From: Oscillospiraceae bacterium
Lineage (GTDB): Bacteria; Bacillota; Clostridia; Oscillospirales; Ruminococcaceae
Direction: 5' to 3'
Assembly (NCBI GenBank): GCA_009777635.1
Contig: WRLK01000027.1
Span: 1-42,701, forward strand
DNA: 42,701 bases
The position numbers and the translations under genes were made by a program. Of the stretch, positions 17,191 to 28,043 are shown in pieces. A model generated the notes under the pieces. It saw nothing but the letters and a program-made list of their open reading frames with translations, did not search any database and was not told where the DNA came from. Position 1 is the first letter of the stretch; every line of letters begins with the position of its first letter.

Positions 17191-17542
17191 ACATAACTTG
17201 ACCTACACAAAGCATGACGACTACCTCTTGCCTGATTTGTGCCTGCCCGAACAAAATCCCGATCCAATCGGTAAATACGGCCTACTCCGCAAAACCTACT
17301 TAAAAACCCACAGAAAAATCACCTACACAAATCTGCTGACAGCCGGAGCCCTGCACGATCATCTTTCCGAAATAGACGCACAGGCAAACGAGGAGCTTGA
17401 ATTGCTTATGACTCAGATGGCGGCGGCGCAGGGCATTACGGAGCAAATTAAGGCTGATAATCAACTGCTTTGGGTTGGTGCGATGAACAACATCAAATCC
17501 TGCGCCGAGGAAATCATACTTACAGAGATAATTTACACATAA
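17180..17542 (+). CDS. tnpV: TnpV family transposon-encoded protein
   Basis: The protein is 120 aa from ATG 17180 (MKSEHNLTYTKHDDYLLPDL), overlapping the previous gene by 11 bp, with AAAGGAG in that gene as ribosome-binding site. It carries the TnpV pattern: IGKYGLLRKTYLKTH, then LLTAGALHDHLSEID and the C-terminal WVGAMNNIKSCAEEIIL. TnpV occurs in Tn4451/Tn5397-like and related elements; its function is not known. A terminator follows directly. Confidence 0.82.
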   Translation: MKSEHNLTYTKHDDYLLPDLCLPEQNPDPIGKYGLLRKTYLKTHRKITYTNLLTAGALHDHLSEIDAQANEELELLMTQMAAAQGITEQIKADNQLLWVGAMNNIKSCAEEIILTEIIYT

Positions 17543-17547
17543 TACCG

Positions 17548-17584
17548 AATGACACAGTGAAAGTTTGATTCGCTGTGTCATTTT
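17548..17584 (+). terminator. Terminator after tnpV
   Basis: AATGACACAG (17548-17557) pairs perfectly with CTGTGTCATT (17573-17582), a 10-bp stem with a 15-nt loop, running into TTTTC. It separates the tnpV operon from the XRE-recombinase operon. Confidence 0.75.
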
Positions 17585-17586
17585 CA

Positions 17587-17635
17587 ATTATTATAATTAT
17601 GAGTTGACAATATTAAAAATTCGAGTTATAATAAT
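17587..17635 (+). promoter_or_regulatory. Consensus promoter with flanking operator half-sites for XRE-recombinase operon
   Basis: TTGACA (17604-17609), 17 bp, TATAAT (17627-17632) is a perfect sigma-A promoter. ATTATTATAA (17587-17596) and TTATAATAAT (17626-17635) form a 10-bp inverted repeat around the -35, the second arm covering the -10. The arms resemble those of the palindrome at 15737-15789, so one of the XRE proteins may control both. Confidence 0.75.
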
Positions 17636-17663
17636 CATATATTTGAACTGGGAGGAATTGCAT

Positions 17664-18022
17664 ATGGATACTGTAGGAGGTAGACTAAAGGTGCTTAGGG
17701 CAACGACAGGACTGTCACAACAGGCGCTTGCCGATATAGCAGGGACAAAGCAATCAACCATTAACCGTTACGAGAATGATGCCTCGGAGTTGCCGTACCG
17801 CATATTGTTGTGGTATGCGGATTACTTTGACGTATCGCTCGATTATATCTTCTGCCGGACGGATAAGCCGCAGGGCAAGCTGTACGAGTTCCGCCCGAGG
17901 ATGTCAAAAGAAACCGAGCAAATGAAGGCATTCATCGAAATGTGCTTTGACCCGAAATCCCCGATGAATGAAAAATTGAAGCAGACGCTTCTAAATATGC
18001 TTGCACAGGACGATGACATTAA

Positions 18023-18026
<4 letters not shown>
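17664..18026 (+). CDS. XRE-family regulator of the recombinase operon
   Basis: A 120-aa protein with an N-terminal Cro/CI helix-turn-helix (LSQQALADIAGTKQSTINRY, then YFDVSLDYIFCRTDKPQ) and a short helical tail. GGGAGGA precedes the ATG. Its TGA overlaps the recombinase ATG (AATGA), so the two are translationally coupled. It lies downstream of the consensus promoter whose -10 sits in an inverted repeat, suggesting autorepression that also controls excision or integration. Confidence 0.85.
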
Positions 18027-19554
<1,528 letters not shown>

Positions 19555-19565
19555 AAAGCATAAAA

Positions 19566-19594
19566 AGGATACCATAAATAAAGCTCGTTGTCAA
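19566..19594 (-). promoter_or_regulatory. Promoter of tRNA-Pro
   Basis: On the minus strand TTGACA (19594-19589), 17 bp, TATCCT (19571-19566), 12 nt before the tRNA 5' end. Confidence 0.8.
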
Positions 19595-19612
19595 TATCGT
19601 CGCAGCACGCCC

Positions 19613-19651
19613 AAAATAAAACTGCCATAAATTTCCCATTTCATGGCAGTT
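19613..19651 (-). terminator. Terminator downstream of clpX
   Basis: On the minus strand AACTGCCAT (19651-19643) pairs with ATGGCAGTT (19628-19620), then TTATTTT. It lies 50 bp after the clpX stop and closes the tig-clpP-clpX transcript. Confidence 0.8.
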
Positions 19652-19700
19652 CTTCACGTCGCTTCGCGATGGTGTGAACTTATATAGTCAATGGACTATA

Positions 19701-21044
19701 TCACGCCGACGGTTTGTTGCGCAGCTTCTTTTTCTCCGGGGATGTCGTGAGCTTTAGTTTTTTCGGCTTCCTTAAGGGGTCGTGCTTGATAACCGGCTCG
19801 TCCTTGTGCAAAACCGCGTCGCTTGTGATTTCGATAGACTCGATTGTGTAGTCGGACGGCGATTTATACATCACATCTTCCAGCACGTCCTCCATAATCG
19901 CGCGAAGCCCTCTTGCGCCGGTTTTGCGCTCAATTGCTATGCCGGCGATTTCCTCAAGCGCCTCGTCCTCAAAATCAAGCCGGATGCCGTCCATTTCAAG
20001 CAGCCTCTGGTACTGCTTGACGATAGAGTTTTTCGGCTGCGTCAGAATCTTTACAAGGGAATCCTTATTCAGCGCCTCAAGCGTCGTGATAACCGGCAGC
20101 CTGCCGACAAGCTCGGGAATAAGCCCGAATTTTATAAGGTCGTGCGGCTCTACATGCCGCATGAGGGCGTCGGTTTCCTTATCCTTCTTGTCGGTGATTT
20201 TTGCGCTGAAACCAAGCGTCGTTGTGTTGATGCGCTTGTCAATCACGCGTTCAATCCCGTCGAATGCACCGCCGCAGATAAACAGGATATTCGTCGTGTC
20301 AACCTTGATGAATTCCTGATTCGGATGCTTTCTGCCGCCGTTTGGCGGGACGTTGCTGATCGTTCCCTCAAGTATTTTTAAAAGCGCCTGCTGAACCCCT
20401 TCGCCGCTCACGTCACGCGTGATGGAGGGGTTTTCGGATTTCCGTGCGATTTTATCAAGCTCATCGACATATATGATGCCGCGTTCGGCGCGCTCAACGT
20501 CGAAGTCGGCGGCCTGTATCAGCCGCAGCAGGATGTTTTCAACATCCTCGCCGACGTACCCCGCCTCAGTGAGCGTCGTTGCGTCGGCAATCGCAAAAGG
20601 CACGTTTAAAATCCTCGCAAGGGTTTGGGCGAGCAGCGTTTTGCCGACTCCCGTTGGCCCAAGCAACAGGATATTGCTCTTTTGCAGCTCGACGTCCGCG
20701 TCGTCGTTTGAAAAGATTCTCTTGTAGTGGTTGTAAACCGCGATGGAAAGCGATTTCTTAGCTTTGTCCTGTCCGATGACATACTGGTCGAGCATCTTTT
20801 TGATTTCCTGCGGTTCCGGCGGCGTGAACCCCGACGGCTGGTGCTGGGATTGCTTCTGCTCCCGTCCGCGGCCTATTTTTTCGGGCGCCGCATACGGGTC
20901 TTCGCCGTCAAGCACGCTTTGGCAAAGCTCGATGCATTCGTCGCAAATGCATACGCCGGGACCTGCGATCATCCTGCCGACCTCGTCCTGCATTTTACCG
21001 CAAAAAGAACACCTGAGTATTCTGTTATCAATAGATTTCGACAT
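19701..21044 (-). CDS. clpX: ATP-dependent Clp protease ATP-binding subunit ClpX
   Basis: At 447 aa it has the ClpX layout. The zinc-binding domain uses Cys12, Cys15, Cys34 and Cys37. The Walker A is GPTGVGKT (129-136) and Walker B is YVDELDK with Asp194 and Glu195; GYVGEDV is the pore loop. A TLGFSAKI segment corresponds to the IGF loop that docks on ClpP. The C-terminal tail is Lys-rich. It unfolds substrates as a hexamer and feeds them to ClpP, whose gene is 39 bp upstream in the same operon. Confidence 0.98.
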   Translation of the reverse strand: MSKSIDNRILRCSFCGKMQDEVGRMIAGPGVCICDECIELCQSVLDGEDPYAAPEKIGRGREQKQSQHQPSGFTPPEPQEIKKMLDQYVIGQDKAKKSLSIAVYNHYKRIFSNDDADVELQKSNILLLGPTGVGKTLLAQTLARILNVPFAIADATTLTEAGYVGEDVENILLRLIQAADFDVERAERGIIYVDELDKIARKSENPSITRDVSGEGVQQALLKILEGTISNVPPNGGRKHPNQEFIKVDTTNILFICGGAFDGIERVIDKRINTTTLGFSAKITDKKDKETDALMRHVEPHDLIKFGLIPELVGRLPVITTLEALNKDSLVKILTQPKNSIVKQYQRLLEMDGIRLDFEDEALEEIAGIAIERKTGARGLRAIMEDVLEDVMYKSPSDYTIESIEITSDAVLHKDEPVIKHDPLRKPKKLKLTTSPEKKKLRNKPSA

Positions 21045-21083
21045 AACGGTTCCCTTTCTTAGGAAAAATTGATCGTTTGCATA

Positions 21084-21713
21084 TTATTTGCGTTTTGAGA
21101 TGACTTCGTCGATGATGCCGTATTCTTTCGCTTCCTCGGCCGTCATGAAGTTGTCGCGTTCCATATCCCTTGCGATGACTTCGACCGGCTGGCCTGTATG
21201 CTGAGACATGAGCTCGTTGACCCGCTCTTTTGTGCGCAAAAAATGATTGACATGGATTTCCATATCGGTGACCTGCCCACGCGTTCCCGCAGAGGGCTGG
21301 TGAATCATGATATCGGCGTGGGGCGTGGCGAACCGTTTGCCCTTAGCGCCCGCCGCAAGCAGGATCGCGCCCATGGACGCCGCCATGCCGATACAGGTGG
21401 TGGAAACGTCGCATTTTAAGAAATTCATGGTGTCGTATATCGCCATGCCCGCGGTCATAGAGCCGCCCGGGCTGTTGATATAAAGATCGATGTCCTTGTC
21501 GGGATCGGTGCCCTCAAGGTACAAAAGCTGTGCAACCACGAGGCTTGCGGTGGTGTCGTTGACTTCGTCGCAAAGCATGACGATACGGTCGTTTAAAAGC
21601 CGCGAAAAAATGTCGTAACTTCTCTCGCCCCGGTTTGTCTGCTCAACAACCATTGGTACCAATGCCATATCAGCGGTCATTCCTTTCCATTCGGGTATGT
21701 AGCGCGCCGTCAT
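21084..21713 (-). CDS. clpP: ATP-dependent Clp protease proteolytic subunit ClpP
   Basis: This 209-aa serine peptidase has the triad Ser113 (GMAASMGA), His138 (MIHQPSAG) and Asp187, with the same 25- and 49-residue spacings as E. coli ClpP. The annotated ATG overlaps the tig stop (ATGA), so translation is coupled. An internal ATG at residue 12 or 16, after AAAGGA, is an alternative start. The enzyme forms a two-ring tetradecamer capped by ClpX. Confidence 0.98.
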   Translation of the reverse strand: MTARYIPEWKGMTADMALVPMVVEQTNRGERSYDIFSRLLNDRIVMLCDEVNDTTASLVVAQLLYLEGTDPDKDIDLYINSPGGSMTAGMAIYDTMNFLKCDVSTTCIGMAASMGAILLAAGAKGKRFATPHADIMIHQPSAGTRGQVTDMEIHVNHFLRTKERVNELMSQHTGQPVEVIARDMERDNFMTAEEAKEYGIIDEVISKRK

Positions 21714-23191
21714 TGTTCGGGGGATTCTTCCTTTTTAGCGGCGGGCTTTTTTGAAGCGGCAGTCTTCTTGGCGGCCGGCTTCTTAGCGGCTACCGGTTTT
21801 TCCGCGTCTTTCTCTTCCGTTTTATTTTCGGCGGCCTTTGGTTTCTTTGCAGCAGATTTTTTTGCAGCGGCCGCGGGTTTCTTCGTGGGTTCGTCTTCCG
21901 GCTGCGCTGTTTTCTCCGTAACGACCGCATTGTCGCGCACAAAATCTATCGCCTTTGTCGCCTTGATGTCCGCGGCAAGCTCTTTTGCGGGAACAAACTC
22001 TTTTACCTTTTCAACTTCAACCTTGTGCGATTCGGCAATCTTTAAAAGCTCCGCGTTTATGTCTTCCTCAGTGGCTTCAAGCTTTTCAAGCTCCGCTATT
22101 TTTTCAAGGGCAAGCCTTGTCTTTACCTGGCGCTCCGCCTGCTCCCCAAAGGACTTTCGAAACGCGTCAAGGTTCATTCCGGTATATTGCAGGTACATAT
22201 CAAGGTTCATGCCCTGCGCCGAAATCCTGTACTCAAAATCGCGGACCATCTCGTCCGTCCTGTTTTCCATCATGACCTCGGGGATATCAGCCGTAAGCCC
22301 TTTGATTACTTCATCCATCAGGCTGTTTTCAAGCTCCTCGCAGGACCTTTGCTCCGCCGCTTCCTCACGGCGCTTTTTTATGTCCCCTCGAAGCTCCTCC
22401 AGCGTATCGAACTCGCTTACGTCCTTTGCGAACTCATCGTCAAGCTCGGGAAGCTCTCGGCCTTTGATTTCATGCAGCACTACCTTGAACATGGCGGGCT
22501 TGCCTTTTAATTCTTCGGCGTGGTATTGCTCGGGGAACGTGACGTTGACTTCAAACGCATCGCCGATGCTATGCCCCTCGATCTGCTGCTCGAACGTGTC
22601 AATAAATGACTGGGAGCCCAGCGTAATCTTGTGTCCCTCGGCCTTGCCGCCCTCGAAAGCCTCGCCGCCGACAAAGCCCTCGAAATCAATCATAACTTCG
22701 TCGCCGTCTTTGGCGGGACGGTCGGTGACGGTGATAATCCTTGCGTTTCTCTCGCGCATGCGCTCGACCTCGGCGTCAATATCGGAATCCAAAACGGGAT
22801 GGATGATTTTCTCGGCCTTTATGCCCGTGTAACCGGAAAGCTCGACCTCGGGCTTTACGGTAACGGTTGCTTTAAACACAAGCCCCTCTTCCTTGTCAAC
22901 GGTCAGGATTTCAACGTCTGCGCGGTCTACCGGCTCGACGCCGGCTTCATCCACGGCCTCGCCGTATGCTTTCGGGTAAAGGTCGTTCACGGCGTCCTCC
23001 ATGAATACGCCCTCGCCGTACATGCGCTCTATTACCTGGCGCGGGGCCTTTCCCTTTCGGAAGCCCGGCACCGTGATGGATTTTGCTTTGCGTCGGAATA
23101 CCTTTGCTGTCGCTTCACGCAGCTCCTCCGGCGAAACCGCGATTTCAAGTTCTACTGTGTTACCTGTTTTTTGTGTGGATCTAAGGCTCAT
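21710..23191 (-). CDS. tig: Trigger factor with Lys/Ala/Pro-rich C-terminal tail
   Basis: This 493-aa ribosome-associated chaperone and prolyl isomerase has the ribosome-binding signature [11 protein letters not shown] near residues 44-54, an FKBP-like domain at about 150-240, and the helical C-terminal arms. Normal trigger factors end near residue 430. Here about 65 residues follow, built of repeated AAKKPAAKK-like units with Glu/Asp stretches, ending KEESPEQ. The tail is basic, low-complexity and probably disordered, and its role is unknown. The gene heads the tig-clpP-clpX operon, standard in Firmicutes. Confidence 0.97.
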   Translation of the reverse strand: MSLRSTQKTGNTVELEIAVSPEELREATAKVFRRKAKSITVPGFRKGKAPRQVIERMYGEGVFMEDAVNDLYPKAYGEAVDEAGVEPVDRADVEILTVDKEEGLVFKATVTVKPEVELSGYTGIKAEKIIHPVLDSDIDAEVERMRERNARIITVTDRPAKDGDEVMIDFEGFVGGEAFEGGKAEGHKITLGSQSFIDTFEQQIEGHSIGDAFEVNVTFPEQYHAEELKGKPAMFKVVLHEIKGRELPELDDEFAKDVSEFDTLEELRGDIKKRREEAAEQRSCEELENSLMDEVIKGLTADIPEVMMENRTDEMVRDFEYRISAQGMNLDMYLQYTGMNLDAFRKSFGEQAERQVKTRLALEKIAELEKLEATEEDINAELLKIAESHKVEVEKVKEFVPAKELAADIKATKAIDFVRDNAVVTEKTAQPEDEPTKKPAAAAKKSAAKKPKAAENKTEEKDAEKPVAAKKPAAKKTAASKKPAAKKEESPEQ

Positions 23192-23237
23192 TTATCTTCC
23201 TTCTTTCTGGGGAAATAAAAATAATTTTCAATTTTAA

Positions 23238-23246
23238 ATTATACCA
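23238..23246 (-). promoter_or_regulatory. Extended -10 promoter of the tig operon
   Basis: The minus strand reads TGGTATAAT, a perfect -10 with the TG extension, about 45 nt before the tig start. No good -35 is visible. Confidence 0.55.
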
Positions 23247-23266
23247 TAACTTAGTTAAAAAAGCCA

Positions 23267-23953
23267 CTATGTTATTTTAAATGGCGAAAATTTCAAATAA
23301 TCCGCGGAAATAAGCGAAAATTCGATATTTTTGTATGGCCCTTTGACGGCGCGTTTATGGTCGGCACCATGAAGATGCCCGTAAAAGCACCGTTTTATTC
23401 CATATTTTCGCATCAAATCAAGGTATGCCGGAATCTCATGACCCATAAAAACCGGCGGATAATGCAAAAACAACAATTTTTCACCGTCAAGTTTTTCCGA
23501 AGCCACGATACTTGCTTCTATCCTGAACCTCTCGCGGTTGATAATTTTCTCGTCGCGAGGCTGCCCGTTTTCAAAAATCCAGCCCCTTGACCCGCAAACG
23601 GCAAAGCCGTCAAAGGCATAGGCGTTGTTGTGCAGTACGCTGAGGGTGGAAAGCCCGTGTTCCAGAAAAAAGGACTGCATTTTCCCGGCCGACGTCCACC
23701 AGTAATCGTGATTGCCCTTTATCAGGATTTTTGTTCCGGGAAGCGAGTGGAGAAGCTGAAAATCAGGCAGCGATTCCTGAAGCGTCATGCCCCACGAGAT
23801 GTCGCCCGCTATAACCACGGCGTCACAGCTTTTGACGCTGTCGTTCCAGTTTGCGATAAGCTTCTCGGTATGGTTTTCCCATCCCATAAAAATATCCATC
23901 GGCTTTTTGCCTAAGCTTGAAAGATGCAGGTCCCCAATCACGTAAAGCGCCAT
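23267..23953 (-). CDS. Calcineurin-like metallophosphoesterase
   Basis: At 228 aa it carries all blocks of the superfamily: GDLHL (Asp8, His10), GDISWG (Asp51), GNHDYWW (Asn81, His82), LFLHYPP and GHLHGADH. These form a two-metal site for phosphoester hydrolysis. It lacks a signal peptide and belongs to the YfcE-like cytosolic group often annotated as predicted phosphohydrolase; the substrate is unknown. Its start is 4 bp from the thrC stop, so both are on one transcript. Confidence 0.9.
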   Translation of the reverse strand: MALYVIGDLHLSSLGKKPMDIFMGWENHTEKLIANWNDSVKSCDAVVIAGDISWGMTLQESLPDFQLLHSLPGTKILIKGNHDYWWTSAGKMQSFFLEHGLSTLSVLHNNAYAFDGFAVCGSRGWIFENGQPRDEKIINRERFRIEASIVASEKLDGEKLLFLHYPPVFMGHEIPAYLDLMRKYGIKRCFYGHLHGADHKRAVKGPYKNIEFSLISADYLKFSPFKIT

Positions 23954-23957
23954 CGTA

Positions 23958-25451
23958 TTAAAGCCCCAGTGTTTTTATGACGTAATCTTCCATCCCGGAT
24001 TTTTCGCAGTATTCCGTGAAGCGCACAGGCTTATCTTTCATTGCCAGTATCCGCGGGGGGATTTCAGCTCCCGTGATCCCGGAAAGCTTTTTCGCCTGCT
24101 CAAATTCGTCCAAGCCGGAGCTTTCGCCCGTTATAGCGGACAAGATACTGCCGGTGAATTTAAACGGGCTTGCCGTCGCCGCTATGATTATTTTCGCCGC
24201 ATCCCCGGTCTTTTCGATATAATCGTTTGCGACTTTAAGACCGACCGCCGTGTGCGTGTCTAAGAGGTATGCATACGCCTTAAACGTATCCCTGATGGTT
24301 TTCGCGGTATCCGCTTCGTCGCTAAAGCCGCCGTAAAGCTCATCCTTCAGCTTCCGGGCGACGTTAGCGCTTACGCTGTATACGCCGTCCGCCGATAATT
24401 TTTTCATCAGCAGCTTTACAGCGTCGTCGTCTTTCTCATAAAGCTCGAACAAAAGCCGCTCCAGATTGCTTGAGATGAGGATATCCATCGACGGCGAGCT
24501 TGTCAGGATAAATTCGCGGCGCCTATCGTAAACGCCCGTGTTTATGAAATCCGTCAGCACATTGTTTGCGTTCGACGCGCAGATGAGCTTTTTAAACGGC
24601 ACGCCCATATGCTTTGCGTAGTAAGCCGCAAGGATATTGCCGAAGTTGCCGGTTGGAACGCACACGTTGACACGCTCCCCAAGCGCGATCTCGCCGTTTT
24701 TCACCATATCGCAGTAAGCGCTCGCATAATAGCATATCTGCGGCACGAGCCTGCCCCAGTTGATGGAGTTGGCGCTCGAGAACATCATGTTTTTTTCGGT
24801 GAGCCTTTGCTTTAGCTTCTCGTCGGTAAAAATGGCCTTGACGCCGTTTTGCGTGTCGTCAAAGTTGCCGGATACCGCGCATACGCCGATGTTTGCGCCC
24901 TCCTGCGTCGCCATTTGCAGCTGCTGGATTCCGCTTACGCCATCCTTCGGATAAAACACTATGATCTCGGTGCCCTCCACGTCCCTGAAGCCCTCGAGGG
25001 CCGCTTTGCCTGTATCGCCGGACGTCGCTACGAGTATGGCGATTTTTTTATCCCCCGCCGTTTTCTTTGCCGACAACGTTAATAAATGCGGCAAAAGCTG
25101 GAGCGCCATATCCTTAAACGCGCATGTTGGGCCGTGAAACAGCTCAAGCATATACAGTCTTGGCGACAGCTTCACAATCGGCGCCACATTGCCGCTCCCA
25201 AACTTTTCACCGCCGTAGGCCATGCTTACGCTTTCATCGATTTCATCTTTAGTGAAATCTGTGAGGAAGCCGCTTAAAATGTCACAGGCCCTTTCGGTAT
25301 AGCTTTTATCTAAAAGCAGCGACAGCCTTTCATCTGAAATATGCGGCAATGTTTTCGGAACAAACAGCCCGCCGTCCTGCGAAATCCCCTGCGCAATTGC
25401 GCCGGCCGCCGTTACCTCGCTGTGTTTTCCCCGCGTGCTTACGTACGTCAT
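23958..25451 (-). CDS. thrC: Threonine synthase
   Basis: This 497-aa PLP enzyme converts O-phosphohomoserine to threonine. It matches the longer class (N-terminal YVSTRG...ITAQGISQDGGLFVP type). The PLP lysine is Lys113 in GPTCAFKDMALQLL. The phosphate/PLP loop SGDTGKAALEGF and the GNFGNILAAYYAKHMG segment are present. AAAAGGAGG precedes the ATG. No other threonine-pathway gene is nearby. Confidence 0.97.
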   Translation of the reverse strand: MTYVSTRGKHSEVTAAGAIAQGISQDGGLFVPKTLPHISDERLSLLLDKSYTERACDILSGFLTDFTKDEIDESVSMAYGGEKFGSGNVAPIVKLSPRLYMLELFHGPTCAFKDMALQLLPHLLTLSAKKTAGDKKIAILVATSGDTGKAALEGFRDVEGTEIIVFYPKDGVSGIQQLQMATQEGANIGVCAVSGNFDDTQNGVKAIFTDEKLKQRLTEKNMMFSSANSINWGRLVPQICYYASAYCDMVKNGEIALGERVNVCVPTGNFGNILAAYYAKHMGVPFKKLICASNANNVLTDFINTGVYDRRREFILTSSPSMDILISSNLERLLFELYEKDDDAVKLLMKKLSADGVYSVSANVARKLKDELYGGFSDEADTAKTIRDTFKAYAYLLDTHTAVGLKVANDYIEKTGDAAKIIIAATASPFKFTGSILSAITGESSGLDEFEQAKKLSGITGAEIPPRILAMKDKPVRFTEYCEKSGMEDYVIKTLGL

Positions 25452-25476
25452 AAGAGGCGTCCTCCTTTTAATGGCA

Positions 25477-26109
25477 TCATCTTACGCAATTATTGCAACC
25501 CCTGCTTTTCCCGGATTGCGCAATTGATCCAGACTTTATATTGCTTGAGCGGGCTAGTGACCTGCAGGTTGGGATTGAATGATAAACCTGTCCGTTTGTT
25601 GTCCAATACACAGTATCCGACCTTGGCGCCGTTGAAGCGTTTGGGGATGATTGCGGCGAGCTTCCAATTGTTATAACCGCATTTCCGGAATCCCATTTAT
25701 AAGTTTTCCCGCTTGCTTCAGCTATTATTTTTGCCGGCAAATATAACTCCCTTGCGTAAACGATAGGATGAATAGTGGTTTTTAGCCCATCAACCATAAC
25801 GGTTATATTTGACCGGAACGCAGCCTCTGCTTCGATTGACTTGAGATTGGTTGACCTGTTGACAGTATGGTTGATCACCTTGCCTTCTGAACCAACCAAG
25901 GCTTTTAGCGGTAAATATGTAGTGCGATTATATCTAATCGGATAAAGCGTCTCATCTCTGTTGTTGGTAAACTCTTTTGCAACTCCATCTACCGTGATCA
26001 TTCTATCTTGACATACAGTGACGTCAATCCTTCCGGATTCTGCCGCCGCGATAAATGCAAGAGAAGATACCATGATGAAAGCCATAAACATGCTAATCGT
26101 TTTCTTCAT
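25477..26109 (-). CDS. Secreted copper-amine-oxidase-like stalk-domain protein with Cys-rich C-terminus
   Basis: Read from the ATG at 26109 (AAAGGAG 8 nt before it) it is 210 aa; an ATG at 26115 is too close to that site. A signal peptide ends near AAAES. Residues about 30-150 match the Cu_amine_oxidN1-like stalk domain (ITVDGVAKEF, YLPLKALV, YLPAKIIAEASGKTYKWD). A Ser/Pro linker leads to a compact module, VYHSIPTCRSLARSSNIKSG and GCNNCVR. The Cys and His pattern resembles an Ada-like metal-binding fold and is a recurrent C-terminal module of clostridial exported proteins. A cell-surface binding role is inference. Confidence 0.8.
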   Translation of the reverse strand: MKKTISMFMAFIMVSSLAFIAAAESGRIDVTVCQDRMITVDGVAKEFTNNRDETLYPIRYNRTTYLPLKALVGSEGKVINHTVNRSTNLKSIEAEAAFRSNITVMVDGLKTTIHPIVYARELYLPAKIIAEASGKTYKWDSGNAVITIGSSPQSSPNASTAPRSDTVYWTTNGQVYHSIPTCRSLARSSNIKSGSIAQSGKSRGCNNCVR

Positions 26110-26144
26110 CTTCATCGCTCCTTTTAATTGATAAACACAGCCTA

Positions 26145-27092
26145 TTATATTTTCTGCGCAAAATTTTTAAAGCATCTGTTTGCGTTTTCAAATAATATTT
26201 TATCAACGGTCCTTCGCGGTATGCCGGATTTCTCCATGCTTTCTGAAAAACTTCCGATTTTGTCTATCCCTTCAAGGTAATCAGGCAGGTCCGTGCCGTC
26301 GTAGTCGGAGCCGAGCGCAAGCGTGTCCTCGCCGCCGATCTCAAGAAAATGGTGGATATGCTTTAGCATATCGTTTACCGTGCCGTTTTTGCCGTCTCCC
26401 CTGATGAAGCCTTTGCCATAGTTTAATCCTAAAATCCCGCCGCGCCGCACGATTTCCCCGAACATTTCGTCGGTTATATTGCGCTTGTGGGGGCAAATTT
26501 TGCGCGAGTTTGAATGCGTGTTGATAAACGGCTTTTCCGCAAATTCGCAGAGCTCAAAGAAGCTTTTGTCGTTTAGATGCGCGGTGTCGGCCACCATGCC
26601 GACGCGCTCCATTTCCCTTATGACCTGCCTGCCGAAAACAGTAAAACCCGAGTCGCTTAAAACGCCGCCGCAGATTTCGTTTTTATTGTTCCATGTAAGC
26701 GTCATAATCCTTGCGCCCAGACCGTAGTACCGCCCGACGTTTAGAATATCCCCCGCCAACGCGGAGCCGCCCTCTATCGTTAAAACGGCGGCGAAAGGTT
26801 TTTTAAGAAGCGCCGACCCGATGCTTCGAAGGTCGGATACCTGCGAGATCCGGTCGCTAAAGCGCATCATTTGATCCTTAAACAAATCAGCCGACTTTAA
26901 AAAATATTCGGCGGCTTTTTCGCCTCTTAAGCCGTCCGGCATCCACACGGCCATACACTGGCACAGATGATAGCCCGAAGGCCGCTTCCCAAGTGAAAAA
27001 TTGAAGTTCTCATCATCAAGCCCGCGCCGTTTTTCAAGGCACTCGGTGAGGGTGTCGCAGTGAAGGTCAATCACGTTACGAATATCAGTCAT
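26145..27092 (-). CDS. Membrane dipeptidase (peptidase family M19)
   Basis: This 315-aa protein resembles renal dipeptidase. The metal ligands are visible as H11-C-D13 in VIDLHCDTLTE, Glu in LTIEGGSAL, His in DTAHLND and His in INTHSN; GSDYDGTD is the conserved C-terminal block. It probably hydrolyses dipeptides, including D-residue dipeptides from cell wall. No signal peptide is seen. It overlaps the yraN-like gene upstream by 8 bp and is the last gene of the tightly overlapped lepB-rbgA-rnhB-yraN chain. Confidence 0.92.
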   Translation of the reverse strand: MTDIRNVIDLHCDTLTECLEKRRGLDDENFNFSLGKRPSGYHLCQCMAVWMPDGLRGEKAAEYFLKSADLFKDQMMRFSDRISQVSDLRSIGSALLKKPFAAVLTIEGGSALAGDILNVGRYYGLGARIMTLTWNNKNEICGGVLSDSGFTVFGRQVIREMERVGMVADTAHLNDKSFFELCEFAEKPFINTHSNSRKICPHKRNITDEMFGEIVRRGGILGLNYGKGFIRGDGKNGTVNDMLKHIHHFLEIGGEDTLALGSDYDGTDLPDYLEGIDKIGSFSESMEKSGIPRRTVDKILFENANRCFKNFAQKI

Positions 27093-27447
27093 GCTTTACA
27101 AACGCCCCCTCAAGATGAAGATGCCCCGTGATGATACCGTTGGCAGTTATCGCGCTGAAAACATCAAACCTCGGCTGCAAATCGCACCCGTGCGTGTACA
27201 GGTAATATTCCGCCGTCCTGATGATTCTTTTGATTTTAACGGGCGTTATTGATTCAATTCCCGTAACCATACTGCCGCGTTTTCGCATTTTTACTTCAAC
27301 AAACGCAATGATCCCATCTTTTTCCGCAATGACGTCAATCTCGCCGAAACGCGATGAGAAGTTCCGCCCCAGTATGACGTAACCGTCCTTCATAAGCGTA
27401 TCAACTGCGTAATCCTCGCCGCTTTTTCCTTTTAAACGCGAATTCAT
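27085..27447 (-). CDS. YraN family protein (UPF0102)
   Basis: The protein is 120 aa from the ATG at 27447, which overlaps the rnhB stop (ATGA); an ATG at 27462 inside rnhB would add five residues. It has the endonuclease-like core of the family: GEDYAVDTLMKDGYVILGRN, then GEIDVIAEKDGIIAFVEVKMR, where the Asp and E-V-K match PD-(D/E)XK nucleases. Function is not established; linkage to rnhB is conserved in many bacteria. Confidence 0.9.
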   Translation of the reverse strand: MNSRLKGKSGEDYAVDTLMKDGYVILGRNFSSRFGEIDVIAEKDGIIAFVEVKMRKRGSMVTGIESITPVKIKRIIRTAEYYLYTHGCDLQPRFDVFSAITANGIITGHLHLEGAFVKHD

Positions 27448-28043
27448 CCTGCAGCCCGCCATTTTTTCAAAAAGCTTTCCCTGTGCTCAGGGCATGGGCC
27501 ATGTGCGTTAAGCGCGTCATAGTGCAGCTTTGTGCCGTATCCCTTGTGCTTGTCAAAGCGGTACGCGGGATATTCCTCGTGCAGTTTTAGCATATACCGG
27601 TCGCGGGATACCTTTGCAAGCACCGATGCCGCCGCGATGCACGCGCTTTTAGCGTCGCCCTTAACGATAAGCTCAGCCGGAGCCTTAAACCCGGGATCAA
27701 AATTACCGTCGACAAGGATAAGGCCCGGCTTTGATTTTAACATCCCCACGGCCTTTCGCATGGCGAGCATGGCGGCGTTTAAGATGTTGATTTCATCTAT
27801 TTCCTTTGCCGTCACGGACGCTATGGCGTAGTCCTCCGCATTTTCCGTGATTTCTAAAAACAGCTCCTCGCGTTTTTTTGCGGTCAGCTTTTTCGAGTCG
27901 TTAAGCCCTTTTATTTCGCAGTTTTGCGAAAGGATTACAGCAGCGGCGTATACAGGTCCCGCAAGCGGTCCGCGCCCTGCTTCGTCAACTCCGCAAGCCG
28001 CAAATCCGTTACATATACCCCTGTCAAAATCAAACAGGCTCAT
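27444..28043 (-). CDS. rnhB: Ribonuclease HII
   Basis: A 199-aa enzyme that cuts RNA in RNA-DNA hybrids and single ribonucleotides in DNA. The catalytic acids are Asp20 and Glu21 (GVDEAGRGPLAGP), Asp112 (LVDGN) and Asp130 (VKGDAKSACIAAASVLAKV). Both ends overlap neighbours by an ATGA, giving a translationally coupled chain with rbgA before and yraN after. Confidence 0.97.
   Translation of the reverse strand: MSLFDFDRGICNGFAACGVDEAGRGPLAGPVYAAAVILSQNCEIKGLNDSKKLTAKKREELFLEITENAEDYAIASVTAKEIDEINILNAAMLAMRKAVGMLKSKPGLILVDGNFDPGFKAPAELIVKGDAKSACIAAASVLAKVSRDRYMLKLHEEYPAYRFDKHKGYGTKLHYDALNAHGPCPEHRESFLKKWRAAG

Noticed and set aside
21768-22832. 354-codon Ser/Ala-rich plus-strand frame
   Set aside because: It is the antisense shadow of the trigger factor gene, and its Ser-rich composition follows from that gene's codon usage.
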